Part shown: one piece after another, positions 18,378-26,017 of the stretch
Position numbering within the stretch: position 1 is the first letter of the stretch
Layout of the letters: each line of letters starts with the position of its first letter
NCBI GenBank assembly: GCA_002435785.1
Contig: DIUC01000001.1
Span: 1-33,966, forward strand
DNA: 33,966 nt
Direction of reading: 5' to 3'
From: Saprospiraceae bacterium UBA6168
GTDB lineage: Bacteria; Bacteroidota; Bacteroidia; Chitinophagales; Saprospiraceae
The notes under the pieces: model-generated
Databases searched by the model: none
The model's input: only the letters and a program-made list of their open reading frames with translations
What the model was told of the DNA's origin: nothing
Position numbers and translations under genes: made by a program

Positions 18378-18409
18378 AAAACGCCCGGCAAGTTCATGCT
18401 GGGCGTTTT
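18378..18409 (-). terminator. Intrinsic terminator of the unknown lipoprotein gene
   Basis: A 13-bp stem with one G-T wobble pairs 18378-18390 with 18397-18409 (AAAACGCCCGGCA) around a 6-nt loop. On the minus strand it is followed by TTTTGTCGTTTTT. It lies 29 bp after the stop codon at 18438. Confidence 0.85.
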
Positions 18410-18437
18410 GAATATCAAATTATTGATTGGTAAATCA

Positions 18438-19358
18438 TCAATACTTGATGGACACGTTGTAGCGATCCTCATTATCACCAAGGGTTGTGGTCTCGATGAC
18501 ATTGTTCACGACTACAAGATAGTAGGTGTTATTTGAGCTTTTGTAAACAGCAAAGACATCGCCTTGTGCTACAACATCACTCACCTTAAAGTTGCCCCAA
18601 ACGCCCAGCCCTTGAGTAGAGATGGTGTTGGCAGTAATCAGGGACTCAGCACCATCGAACAATGCTTCGATGGCTTCTTTGGAAGCAACTGCACCAAAGT
18701 CTGCGCTGCCACTGGTGTTACCAACGTAGCGTACTTCCGTACCGTTGATGCCACCAATACGACGGCGCCAGTTGTCGCCAGAGCCAGCCAATGAGTCAAT
18801 ACCCATGTCACGGAGTTCAGCGGCGAGGTCAGAAGTACCTGTGCTTGCACCGTTGTCAAGGTCAATGGCACCTTTGCCAGCAGGACCAGCTTGGTTCCAA
18901 AGATTGATGTTTACACCTGTGATAGTTTCGCTGATAGCTTGCTGAACGGTTATGTCGAAACTGGCTTCGTCAGTCAGGCCACCTTCGTCTTCAATTACTA
19001 TCCTGTAAGTTGCTTTGCCTGAGCTAGCCTTTACATTGATGCCAATATTCCAAGACATTACATCTGTTGGGGTAGTGATTAGCAGTGGGTTGCCATCAAG
19101 GGTAACATCATTAAGTGGAAGTTTAGTGTTTCCTTCATAAACAGTTAGAGATTTGAGGGCTTTGGTGCCTTTTGTAGCCTCAACGGAAACATTTACCGTA
19201 GTGCCAACGCCGGCAACAACCGATTGGGGTGTAGGGCCAGCTGTGATAGAAATTATTGGTGAGAGGTCGGTAGTAGTGTCGTCTTCGCCACAACCAGTGG
19301 TGAAAACAGCAACTGAGAGCAAAAGTGCGCTAGAGAAAATCCAAAGAATTTTTTTCAT
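18438..19358 (-). CDS. Lipoprotein of unknown function
   Basis: The 306-residue product starts MKKILWIFSSALLLSVAVFTTGC, with a clear lipobox (TTGC) followed by GEDD, a +2/+3 context often seen in surface-exposed Bacteroidota lipoproteins. Residues about 33-140 look like an Ig/PKD-type beta sandwich (SPIISITAGPTPQSVVAGVGTTV..., YRIVIEDEGGLTDEASFDITV). The remainder (about 145-306) has a second beta-rich region with VNINLWNQAGPAGKGAIDLDNG and a C-terminal VYKSSNNTYYLVVVNNV. I recognise no enzyme motif. The gene has its own terminator, and a weak promoter-like pair (TTTG, 21 nt, ATGCTTTG) lies upstream, so it is probably monocistronic. Confidence 0.8.
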   Translation of the reverse strand: MKKILWIFSSALLLSVAVFTTGCGEDDTTTDLSPIISITAGPTPQSVVAGVGTTVNVSVEATKGTKALKSLTVYEGNTKLPLNDVTLDGNPLLITTPTDVMSWNIGINVKASSGKATYRIVIEDEGGLTDEASFDITVQQAISETITGVNINLWNQAGPAGKGAIDLDNGASTGTSDLAAELRDMGIDSLAGSGDNWRRRIGGINGTEVRYVGNTSGSADFGAVASKEAIEALFDGAESLITANTISTQGLGVWGNFKVSDVVAQGDVFAVYKSSNNTYYLVVVNNVIETTTLGDNEDRYNVSIKY

Positions 19359-19378
19359 GTTGAATTGAAAATTTAGTT

Positions 19379-19778
19379 AAATGATATTGCTTAGAGCTTG
19401 AAAGTTTCTTGAGTCTGGCTACAAAGCATATTGAGAAATAAACCTTGGGCCAAATTTTTGAACCTGTTCAAACTATATTGAATTCAAGGTTGATAATATG
19501 TAAAGAGGTTGAAATTGTGTTTTGTTCACTTTTTTTGTGTGAAAATTTTGCGGGGCTGTTAAATTTCGCTGGTGAAACGATTGCAATGGACGTAATGATG
19601 CTTGCAAAGAGATTAATATTTTGTTAAGGCTGCCGCAAAAAAACGGCATTGGGGAAAATACTGCAATTAATCAACTGTATTTTGTCACGAGAATATGTCT
19701 GCTCAATGTATTTAATTTGCGGTTTATTTCACGATGACTATTTACAACTCACTGATTATCAACACTAAAAAAAATACC
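19379..19778. other. Gene-free region upstream of pepT
   Basis: About 400 AT-rich bases lie between two divergent genes and should hold both promoters. A weak TTAATTTG sits at about 19709-19716 on the plus strand. No RNA gene, repeat or strong hairpin was recognised. Confidence 0.5.
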
Positions 19779-21026
19779 ATGTCCTTAAAAATTGAGCACA
19801 CCGTTCTTGACCGCTTCCTGCGCTATGTTAAGATTGACACCCAATCCGACCCCGAATCAAAAACCATCCCATCCACCGAGAAGCAAAAAAACCTCTCAAA
19901 ATTATTGGTCAAGGAACTGAAAGCCATCGGCATCTTGGATGCCAAGTTGAACAAATACGGCTATGTGATTGGCACGATCCCCTCCAATTCCGCCAAAGAG
20001 GTGCCTGTTATCTGCTTTTGCTCCCATGTTGACACCTCGCCTGACTGTAGTGGCGAAAACGTCAAGCCCATCGTACACCATAACTATAATGGTGGGGACA
20101 TCGTATTGCCAGATGACCCAACCCAAGTCCTGCGCCCAAAAGACCACCCCCACCTCGCCGACCAAATTGGCAACGACATCATAACCGCAAGCGGAACGAC
20201 CCTACTCGGTGCTGACAACAAAGCTGGCCTCGCCGAAATCATGGATGCCGCCAACTTCCTCATGTCACATCCGGAAGTAAAGCATGGTGAAATAAAAATT
20301 CTGTTTACGCCAGATGAAGAAATTGGCCGGGGCGTGGACAAATTGGATGTGAAAAAACTCGGCGCCAAGTTCGGTTACACGATTGATGGGGAGAAGGCTG
20401 GCTCCATCGAGGACGAAACCTTTTCGGCGGACGGCGTCCTCATCACCATTCACGGCGTGAGCGCCCACCCCGGTTTTGCCAAGGGCAAAATGGAAAGCGC
20501 CATCAAGATTGCCAGCGAAATAGTGGCTGCACTGCCCAAAAACGGCCTATCTCCAGAGAGCACTGAGGGTAAAGAGGGCTTCCTGCATCCAGTAGTAATG
20601 GAGGGCATGGTTGAAAAAGCCACCGTCAAGTTTATCGTTCGGGATTTCACCGACGAGAAATTGGCGGAACATGAGGAGGTACTCCGCAAGACCATGAACA
20701 AGGTGCTGAAAAACTACCCCAACTGCACCGCCGAGTTCAAGGTCACGGAACAATACCGCAACATGAAAAAAGTGTTGGACCTGCACCCAGAAGTGACGAA
20801 CCATGCCCTGGAGGCCATCCGACGGGCAGGACTGTTGCCAGAGCGGTCGAGCATTCGAGGAGGCACCGATGGGTCAAGGCTGTCGTTCATGGGGCTGCCC
20901 TGCCCGAACATCTTCGCTGGCGAACATGCGTTCCACTCCAAACTCGAATGGGTTTCCGTCCAGGACATGGAGGCGGCAGTGCGAACCATCGTGCATCTGG
21001 CAATGATTTGGGAAGAGAAAGGGTAA
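19779..21026 (+). CDS. pepT: Peptidase T (tripeptide aminopeptidase)
   Basis: From ATG 19779 (MSLKIEHTVLDRFLRYVKID) the protein has 415 residues, the normal PepT length. The upstream ATG at 19734 would add 15 residues that do not resemble the family. M20 dizinc ligands and catalytic residues are in place: CFCSHVDTSPD (His, and Asp two residues on), LLGADNKAGLAEI (bridging Asp), FTPDEEIGRG (catalytic Glu and ligand Glu), YTIDGEKAG, and GEHAFHSKLEWV (last His). HGVSAHPGFAKGKMESA begins the dimerisation/lid domain. PepT is cytoplasmic and removes the N-terminal residue of tripeptides. It stands alone between two lipoprotein genes. Confidence 0.95.
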   Translation: MSLKIEHTVLDRFLRYVKIDTQSDPESKTIPSTEKQKNLSKLLVKELKAIGILDAKLNKYGYVIGTIPSNSAKEVPVICFCSHVDTSPDCSGENVKPIVHHNYNGGDIVLPDDPTQVLRPKDHPHLADQIGNDIITASGTTLLGADNKAGLAEIMDAANFLMSHPEVKHGEIKILFTPDEEIGRGVDKLDVKKLGAKFGYTIDGEKAGSIEDETFSADGVLITIHGVSAHPGFAKGKMESAIKIASEIVAALPKNGLSPESTEGKEGFLHPVVMEGMVEKATVKFIVRDFTDEKLAEHEEVLRKTMNKVLKNYPNCTAEFKVTEQYRNMKKVLDLHPEVTNHALEAIRRAGLLPERSSIRGGTDGSRLSFMGLPCPNIFAGEHAFHSKLEWVSVQDMEAAVRTIVHLAMIWEEKG

Positions 21027-21274
21027 TTGGGTGGTTGGCGTTTTGGGAAAAATTGCTGTAACCCAAGGAGCCAGCCTCCACGCCAACACGGCAAATAACC
21101 TTCAATTTTGTTACACCAAATCGCTGAAATAACCGCAATTAACAATTGCCAATAGGCTTTAGCGATTCTTAACAGTCAGGCGCATTTTTTTAACCAGTTA
21201 TTGGTAGGCAATGGGAAAATGCCCCGCTACCTTGCCCCAAAGAATCCAGATTTTTCCATCAAAACGATTAGGCC

Positions 21275-22468
21275 ATGTTGTCACCATCATCAAAATCCGT
21301 CCTGTTTGCGCTCGCCGCATTGTTGGCCCTCGGCGCATGTACACGTCCTGAGAAATTGCTGGAAAGGGGCCAGTACGAAAGCGCCGTTTCCGCAAGCGTC
21401 AAAAAACTTTCCGGGAAAAAGAACAAAAAAACCAAGCACGTAAAGGCATTGGAGGAATCATTTCGGAGGGCCACCCATTCGGACATGCGGGAAATTAAGG
21501 TGTTGGAAAAGGAAGGCAGGCAGGAAAACTGGGTGGAAATCAACCGCCTCCACCGCCGGATTCAACTTCGTCAACAATTGATAGAACCACTGCTCCCCTT
21601 GTATTCCAAAGATGGCTACAAGGCCGAATTCCAATTCGTGAAAATCGAAGACCTCGAATTGGAGTCCAAGCAAAAAGCAGCAGACTTCTATTACGCCGAG
21701 GGCAAGCGGTACTTGGCCGAAGCCGAGCGTGGCGACAAAGTGGCGGCCAGGAAAGCCTACGACAATTTCGAGGACATCCAGCGCTACTACAAAAGCTACA
21801 AGGACGAGGAGCGGCTCAAAATTCGGGCAAAGGAGCTCGGCACCATCTATGTCCTATTCAAAATGGAGAATGACAGCAGGACCATTTTACCGAGGGATTT
21901 TGAGCGGGAAATCAAGCGCATCAGCGTCCGTGACCTCAATCGGGACTGGCGCACCGTCCACCTGAACCCAGAGGGCAACTACAAATACGACTATAATATC
22001 GTCATGCGGTTGACCGAAATTGCAGTCTCACCGGACTTGATAAAAGAGCGGGAATACATTGACGACCGCACCATCGAGGAAGGCTGGGAGTACGTGCTGG
22101 ACGAGAAAGGCAACGTGCGCAAGGACAGCGCTGGCAACGACATCAAAATCCCAAAAAAGGTCTTGATTAAAGCACGGGTCTTCGAATCCTACCAACGCAA
22201 AGATGCCCGAGTTGCTGGCAGATTGGAGTTTTTTGACAACACCGACCGTGAAATAGTCCATACCGAGCCATTGGCCGTGGAGGCTATTTTTGAGAACTAT
22301 GCTGCCCGTTTCGACGGCGATAAACGGGCTTTGTCGGAGGACTCAAAAAAGAAAATAGGCAACCAGCCACGGCCATTCCCTTCCAGTGAGGCATTGATTT
22401 TACAGGCCGCCGAACTCTTGAAACCAGTCGTGAAAGACAAAATAGCGAGGAGCCGGGTGTTGATTTAA
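21275..22468 (+). CDS. Lipoprotein of unknown function, helical repeats plus C-terminal beta domain
   Basis: The 397-residue product starts MLSPSSKSVLFALAALLALGAC, with lipobox LGAC. The next about 180 residues are highly charged and helical, with TPR-like wording: KLLERGQYESAVSASVKKL, then ALEESFRRAT and AADFYYAEGKRYLAEAERGDKVAARKAYDNF. The C-terminal half is beta-rich with conserved-looking LTEIAVSPDLIKEREY and KVLIKARVFESYQRKDARVAGRLEFFD. It looks like a Bacteroidota envelope lipoprotein of the tetratricopeptide type; no catalytic motif is seen. The gene is 248 bp downstream of pepT and probably separate from it. A long palindrome (22577-22662) follows its 3' end. Confidence 0.82.
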   Translation: MLSPSSKSVLFALAALLALGACTRPEKLLERGQYESAVSASVKKLSGKKNKKTKHVKALEESFRRATHSDMREIKVLEKEGRQENWVEINRLHRRIQLRQQLIEPLLPLYSKDGYKAEFQFVKIEDLELESKQKAADFYYAEGKRYLAEAERGDKVAARKAYDNFEDIQRYYKSYKDEERLKIRAKELGTIYVLFKMENDSRTILPRDFEREIKRISVRDLNRDWRTVHLNPEGNYKYDYNIVMRLTEIAVSPDLIKEREYIDDRTIEEGWEYVLDEKGNVRKDSAGNDIKIPKKVLIKARVFESYQRKDARVAGRLEFFDNTDREIVHTEPLAVEAIFENYAARFDGDKRALSEDSKKKIGNQPRPFPSSEALILQAAELLKPVVKDKIARSRVLI

Positions 22469-22576
22469 GCGGCCATACTACTGGATGTTTCCCGCAAAGG
22501 GCGCAACGGTCTCGCAAAGGAATGCAAAGTTAGACGGGGACATGCTTTGGGTTCCTATGCGAAACCCTAATTTGCC

Positions 22577-22662
22577 GCTTTTGACATGGCCAAAGGCCAT
22601 CTGCGACGTCACGCATGACGTCAAATATGACGTTGCAGGTGGCCTTCGGCCATGACAAAAGC
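22577..22662. repeat. 35-bp imperfect inverted repeat with nested palindromes
   Basis: The arms 22577-22611 and 22628-22662 match at 31 of 35 positions around a 16-nt spacer. In plus-strand RNA two of the four differences become G-U pairs. Each arm also folds by itself (ATGGCCAAAGGCCAT; TGGCCTTCGGCCA), so a cruciform or branched RNA is possible. It lies in the 328-bp gap between the convergent genes ending at 22468 and 22797. The same gap has a direct repeat GCGTTTGTTTA at 22690 and 22708. Confidence 0.85.
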
Positions 22663-22796
22663 GACTTAGAGCGACAAAAAATGGCTTTAGCGTTTGTTTA
22701 TAAGAAAGCGTTTGTTTAGGTTACCAATTGAATTTTTTACTGCAAAAATTATTGATTTTCAATTGGTTACAGCAATTCAAGCCACCTCAAACAATT

Positions 22797-23999
22797 TCAA
22801 ACAGCAATCCCCTCCTCCAGCAGCACCAGCGACACCCCAGGCTGTTTCCACCAATCATTCTTCAACAGCTTTTGCAGGGAAACAACCCCCTTTCGATAGT
22901 GAAATGCCCGGCCAGAATAGAATTCGTGTATCTCCTCGAAAGCGTCCACAGGCAGCATCTGCCAATCCTGAAAACTGACATAGACGTTGAGTTTCACCTC
23001 TGAGCAAAGCACGGATGGCGCTTGTAGCAACAGCTTTTTGTACTCGTAGCGGTAGTCGTAGCGCAAAGCAGAAAGGTCGGCAAGGATGGCAGAAGCCGTC
23101 GGGAAACCACCAGCTCCTTTCCCATAAAAAAACTGCTCATCTGCCAAGGCACTGGTCAGCACCACGCCATTGTACTCATTGCGGACCGTGTGCAACAGGT
23201 GCGGTGGCTTGATAAACTGTGGCAACACGAACGCTGCTATTTCGCCATTTTGCTGCTTTGTGGCTTTTGCCACTAACTTTATTTGGGCACCCTGCGCTGC
23301 CGCCACTTCGCTGTCAATGGCGTTCAAGCGATGGATGCCGTGGCATAGCAACCTGGACGGGTGCACGACGATGCCGTAGGCATGTGCCAACAACAGGCAC
23401 AATTTGTTCAACGCATCATGTCCCTCCACGTCGAGCGAGGGGTCGCTTTCCGCAAAACCCAATGTTTGCGCCAGCTTCAACGCATCGAGGTAAGGCAGTT
23501 TTTCCTCAAAAATCTTGGTCAGGATGAAATTGGTGCTGCCGTTGATGATGCCCTCCAAGCCATGCAGCAGGTCGTTGTCGTAATACTCTTCCAAATTGCG
23601 GATAACTGGGATGCTCGCACAACAAGCCGATTCGTAGAGCAGCGGCGTACCATAACGCTGCTGGAGTTCCACCAACTCCGCCAGGTTCTCGGCCACCATT
23701 TTCTTGTTGGCAGTAATGACGGCCTTGCCCCTTTTGAGGCTTTCCCGCACGATTTCAATGGCTGCGCCTGGGTCGTCCGTCATTTCAACGATGACGTTAA
23801 TCGCCTCGTTGTCAAGGAGTTCCATTTTGTCGGTCGTAAAAAATTCGGCGGGAATATTCCGCTGCTTGTCGGGGTGCTTGATGCAAATTTTTGCAACACT
23901 GGCTTGGAGGGAAGGCGTATGGGTCAGCACTTCAAATACGGCACTGCCGACCACCCCGTAGCCGATTAGGCCAATGTTCAGGCTTTTTTGATAGGACAT
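22797..23999 (-). CDS. hom: Homoserine dehydrogenase
   Basis: ATG 23999 (MSYQKSLNIGLIGYGVVGSA) gives 400 residues. A frame extension to 24044 exists but runs back toward the leader terminator and is not used. The Rossmann fingerprint GLIGYGVVGSAV is at about residues 10-21. Catalytic-domain motifs are KAVITANKKMVAE, GLEGIINGSTNFILTKI and GFAESDPSLDVEGHDALNKL (substrate-binding Glu/Asp and catalytic Lys region). The enzyme reduces aspartate semialdehyde to homoserine, the branch precursor for Thr and Met. The C-terminal about 80 residues (VKLNVYVSFQDWQML...) could be a reduced ACT-like domain, but this is uncertain. There is no fused aspartokinase. A SAM-I riboswitch and terminator precede it, so transcription should fall when S-adenosylmethionine is high. 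Confidence 0.94.
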   Translation of the reverse strand: MSYQKSLNIGLIGYGVVGSAVFEVLTHTPSLQASVAKICIKHPDKQRNIPAEFFTTDKMELLDNEAINVIVEMTDDPGAAIEIVRESLKRGKAVITANKKMVAENLAELVELQQRYGTPLLYESACCASIPVIRNLEEYYDNDLLHGLEGIINGSTNFILTKIFEEKLPYLDALKLAQTLGFAESDPSLDVEGHDALNKLCLLLAHAYGIVVHPSRLLCHGIHRLNAIDSEVAAAQGAQIKLVAKATKQQNGEIAAFVLPQFIKPPHLLHTVRNEYNGVVLTSALADEQFFYGKGAGGFPTASAILADLSALRYDYRYEYKKLLLQAPSVLCSEVKLNVYVSFQDWQMLPVDAFEEIHEFYSGRAFHYRKGVVSLQKLLKNDWWKQPGVSLVLLEEGIAV

Positions 24000-24086
24000 G
24001 TTTGATAAATGTATTGGTTGAACTGGCGTCCCTGCACCGAACATTTACCAAAAAAGAATGCGCTGGTGGTAGCGCTCACCGAAATG

Positions 24087-24122
24087 AAAAAAGCTCATCC
24101 GGCAAGTCACCGGATGAGCTTT
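24087..24122 (-). terminator. Expression-platform terminator of the SAM riboswitch
   Basis: A perfect 13-bp stem pairs 24090-24102 with 24110-24122 (AAAGCTCATCCGG) around a 7-nt loop. On the minus strand six T's follow. It lies 46 nt after the aptamer and 87 nt before the homoserine dehydrogenase ATG, the position expected for transcriptional attenuation. It is also on the 3' side of rfaE1, but 290 bp away and beyond the new promoter. Confidence 0.88.
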
Positions 24123-24168
24123 AATGTATTGAAAAAAGGAATTTTCAGTGGATTAAACACTCACAGCG

Positions 24169-24285
24169 ACCTATCTGCCCTTGCTGTTTGCGCAAGGTTG
24201 GAATTGACACCTTATCCCGACGGGTGGTCGAAGACAGGTTGTCAAGGCGTCGTAGGGCCATATCCCTCAGCCTTTCTTGATAAGT
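24169..24285 (-). ncRNA. SAM-I (S-box) riboswitch aptamer
   Basis: Read on the minus strand, the element has the full S-box pattern. P1 is ACTTATC (24279-24285) paired with GATAGGT (24169-24175). The core AAGAAAGGCTGAGGGA and TGGCCCTACGACGCC forms P2 with its kink-turn. TTGACAACC opens P3, and AAGGTGTCAATTCC closes P3 with the conserved GGTGnCAATTCC. A P4 hairpin (CCTTGC, 7-nt loop, GCAAGG) precedes GCAGATAGG. All conserved single-stranded positions I know for SAM-I are present. It binds S-adenosylmethionine; a terminator follows (24087-24122), so high SAM should stop transcription before homoserine dehydrogenase. Confidence 0.95.
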
Positions 24286-24309
24286 GTTGCGGCTCAATGA
24301 ACTTGGCGA

Positions 24310-24341
24310 CAAATGTAGTTGGGGAAATTCAAAATGCCAAA
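24310..24341 (-). promoter_or_regulatory. Bacteroidota-type promoter for the riboswitch-hom transcript
   Basis: The minus strand has TTTG (24338-24341), a 20-nt spacer, then TACATTTG (24310-24317). Both match the Bacteroidota consensus TTTG / TAnnTTTG at the normal spacing. The start site would fall about 15-20 nt before the aptamer's P1. Confidence 0.8.
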
Positions 24342-24411
24342 GAAAAGGGTGGCCACCACCGATAATTTATTGGTAGTTGGTCAAATGAGTTGAAAAAAAG
24401 CGTCAGTTATC

Positions 24412-25416
24412 TCATGCCTCCACCAATACTTGAACCAACTCCCTTTGCAGTTGCTCCTTCTGCACCGAAACAACGCCATTCTTTTCCACCACTTGTCCGC
24501 CAGCAAGATTGGCCAATAGGGCAATATCGGGAGCGGAAAGTCCCGCCGACAGGGCCAAGGCCGCCACGCTGATGACCGTATCGCCCGCACCACACACGTC
24601 CGCCACGGTGCGGGCCTTGGTCGGATAAATATTGGAGGCCTCCCCATCGTCCAAAAAGACGCCGTGTTCCGAGAGCGTAATCAGGATGATGGGGCAATGG
24701 TTCCTTTCCCGGATGGATTGGGCTGCTTTTTGAAGTGCGGCATTGTTCGGTTGTACATCGGTTCGGAGCGCATCCCTCACCTCCTTCAAATTGGGCTTGA
24801 ACAAGTCCACACCCTGGTAACTCCAAAAATTGCGCTGCTTGGGGTCCACCGAGATGGGGATGCCCCGTTTTTTTGCTTCTAAAATCAAAGCTTGAATGAC
24901 CTGTTGCGACAGCACACCTTTATTATAGTCTTGAAACACCAGCCCAGTGACCGATTCCGATTCCAGTAATCCCATCGTCCTTGCCAAAAACTTCGCAGCC
25001 TCTGTTTCGGAGAGGTCATGGGTATTTTCTTGGTCCAAACGAAGGAGCTGCTGTTTGCCAGCGATGATTCTCGTTTTAACCGTGGTCATCCGGTCAGCAC
25101 TGCCTAATATTCCTTGGGTGGAGATGCCAACCGCTTCGAGCTTTTCCAAAAAAACCTGGCCCGCCGAATCGTTTCCCACCAATCCGCACAAAACAGGGGT
25201 GGCGCCAAGGGCTTGTAGGTTCAACGCCACATTGGCAGCACCCCCTAACCTGTTCTCTTCCTGCTCAAAATCGAGCACCGGAACAGGTGCTTCGGGAGAA
25301 ATCCGGTTGGCACGGCCCGTAACGTAGCGGTCGAGCATCACGTCGCCCACCACCATGATTCGCTGGGCCTCAAAGGAACGGAAGATAGCATCAGGATTGG
25401 CGGAGAGCTTGGGCAT
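24412..25416 (-). CDS. rfaE1: D-glycero-beta-D-manno-heptose-7-phosphate kinase (RfaE1, PfkB family)
   Basis: ATG 25416 (MPKLSANPDAIF) gives 334 residues. The frame extends to 25440, but that would start inside the T tract of an upstream terminator. The PfkB N-terminal motif is seen as GDVMLDRYVTGRANRISPEAPVPV followed by RLGGAANVALNLQALGA. The C-terminal signature DVCGAGDTVISVAALAL contains the catalytic Asp of GAGDT. The GRANRISPEAPVPV wording is typical of the kinase half of HldE, which phosphorylates heptose 7-phosphate for LPS inner core. The adenylyltransferase half is absent, so it should be a separate gene elsewhere. A leader with a terminator lies just upstream. Confidence 0.9.
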   Translation of the reverse strand: MPKLSANPDAIFRSFEAQRIMVVGDVMLDRYVTGRANRISPEAPVPVLDFEQEENRLGGAANVALNLQALGATPVLCGLVGNDSAGQVFLEKLEAVGISTQGILGSADRMTTVKTRIIAGKQQLLRLDQENTHDLSETEAAKFLARTMGLLESESVTGLVFQDYNKGVLSQQVIQALILEAKKRGIPISVDPKQRNFWSYQGVDLFKPNLKEVRDALRTDVQPNNAALQKAAQSIRERNHCPIILITLSEHGVFLDDGEASNIYPTKARTVADVCGAGDTVISVAALALSAGLSAPDIALLANLAGGQVVEKNGVVSVQKEQLQRELVQVLVEA

Positions 25417-25432
25417 AAAATTGGAAAGTTGT

Positions 25433-25472
25433 AAAAACAAAAAAGCCGACTTCCAATGAAGGAAGCCAGCTT
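25433..25472 (-). terminator. Intrinsic terminator in the rfaE1 leader
   Basis: On the minus strand a 12-bp stem with two G-U pairs (AAGCTGGCTTCC, 25461-25472, with 25443-25454) and a 6-nt loop is followed by TTTTTTGTTTTT. The tract ends about 17 nt before the rfaE1 ATG. No upstream minus-strand gene exists for it to terminate. Confidence 0.75.
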
Positions 25473-25563
25473 ATTTAACCCCAAAAAACCAAATCTTTAA
25501 GCAAATTGCTTTGCTTTATATCTTTATGTTGAAAGAAGTTTCATTTCTGTGTAGTTGCCTGTG

Positions 25564-25595
25564 CAACCGTAGTTTGATTAAATCAACGATGCAAA
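25564..25595 (-). promoter_or_regulatory. Candidate promoter for rfaE1 leader
   Basis: TTTG (25592-25595), a 20-nt spacer, then TACGGTTG (25564-25571) match TTTG / TAnnTTTG with one mismatch. The transcript would contain a leader of about 140 nt, with a hairpin at 25499-25516 (AAGCAAA/TTTGCTT) and the terminator at 25433-25472. A tiny ORF, MKLLST, also starts in this leader at about 25544. Confidence 0.5.
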
Positions 25596-26017
25596 GAAAA
25601 GAACTTTATGTGAACTATTCCAAGTTTTTTTCAATCTTTTTTAAAAAAAATCTCGCCAGGATTGTCAAATTTTTCAAAAGCCCAGTATTTACTGGTATTT
25701 CCACTGGATGTTTTTTGTAAAAAAAATATCAAAAGCATGCTCTACCAAACTGTTGAGGTGGTAGAAGTTATTATTTGGTAAGTAAATAGCGCTTTTCAGT
25801 TATTCGACACTTTGTAGGAGGGCGGAATTCATGCCGCCAACAGGTATAGGCGAATGAATACCTCCATCCAAGTACGCCCCGAAATGTGGAATAAAATGGC
25901 CTGACCACCTATTTCGGCTCCCTGCACCTATTTCCACTCCTACTTGGCATACAATAATAGGCAACAAGCACTACCTTTACCCTCGTTACGATTCTCTTCA
26001 AAATTCATCAAGCCACA
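25596..26017. other. Gene-free AT-rich region between rfaE1 and alkaline phosphatase
   Basis: It contains poly-A/poly-T stretches (25626-25650, 25711-25728), a small palindrome CCAGTATTTACTGG at 25682-25695 and no credible ORF. No RNA gene was recognised. The promoter for the alkaline phosphatase should lie in the right part, but I see no clear consensus. Confidence 0.45.

Noticed and set aside
24009..24365. Plus-strand ORF of 118 codons across the SAM riboswitch
   Set aside because: It is antisense to the aptamer, promoter and terminator, which fully explain the sequence conservation.
25511..25720. Small ORF (69 codons) upstream of the alkaline phosphatase
   Set aside because: It has no ATG at its start, is Phe/Lys/Cys-rich from AT-rich DNA and overlaps the predicted rfaE1 leader on the other strand.
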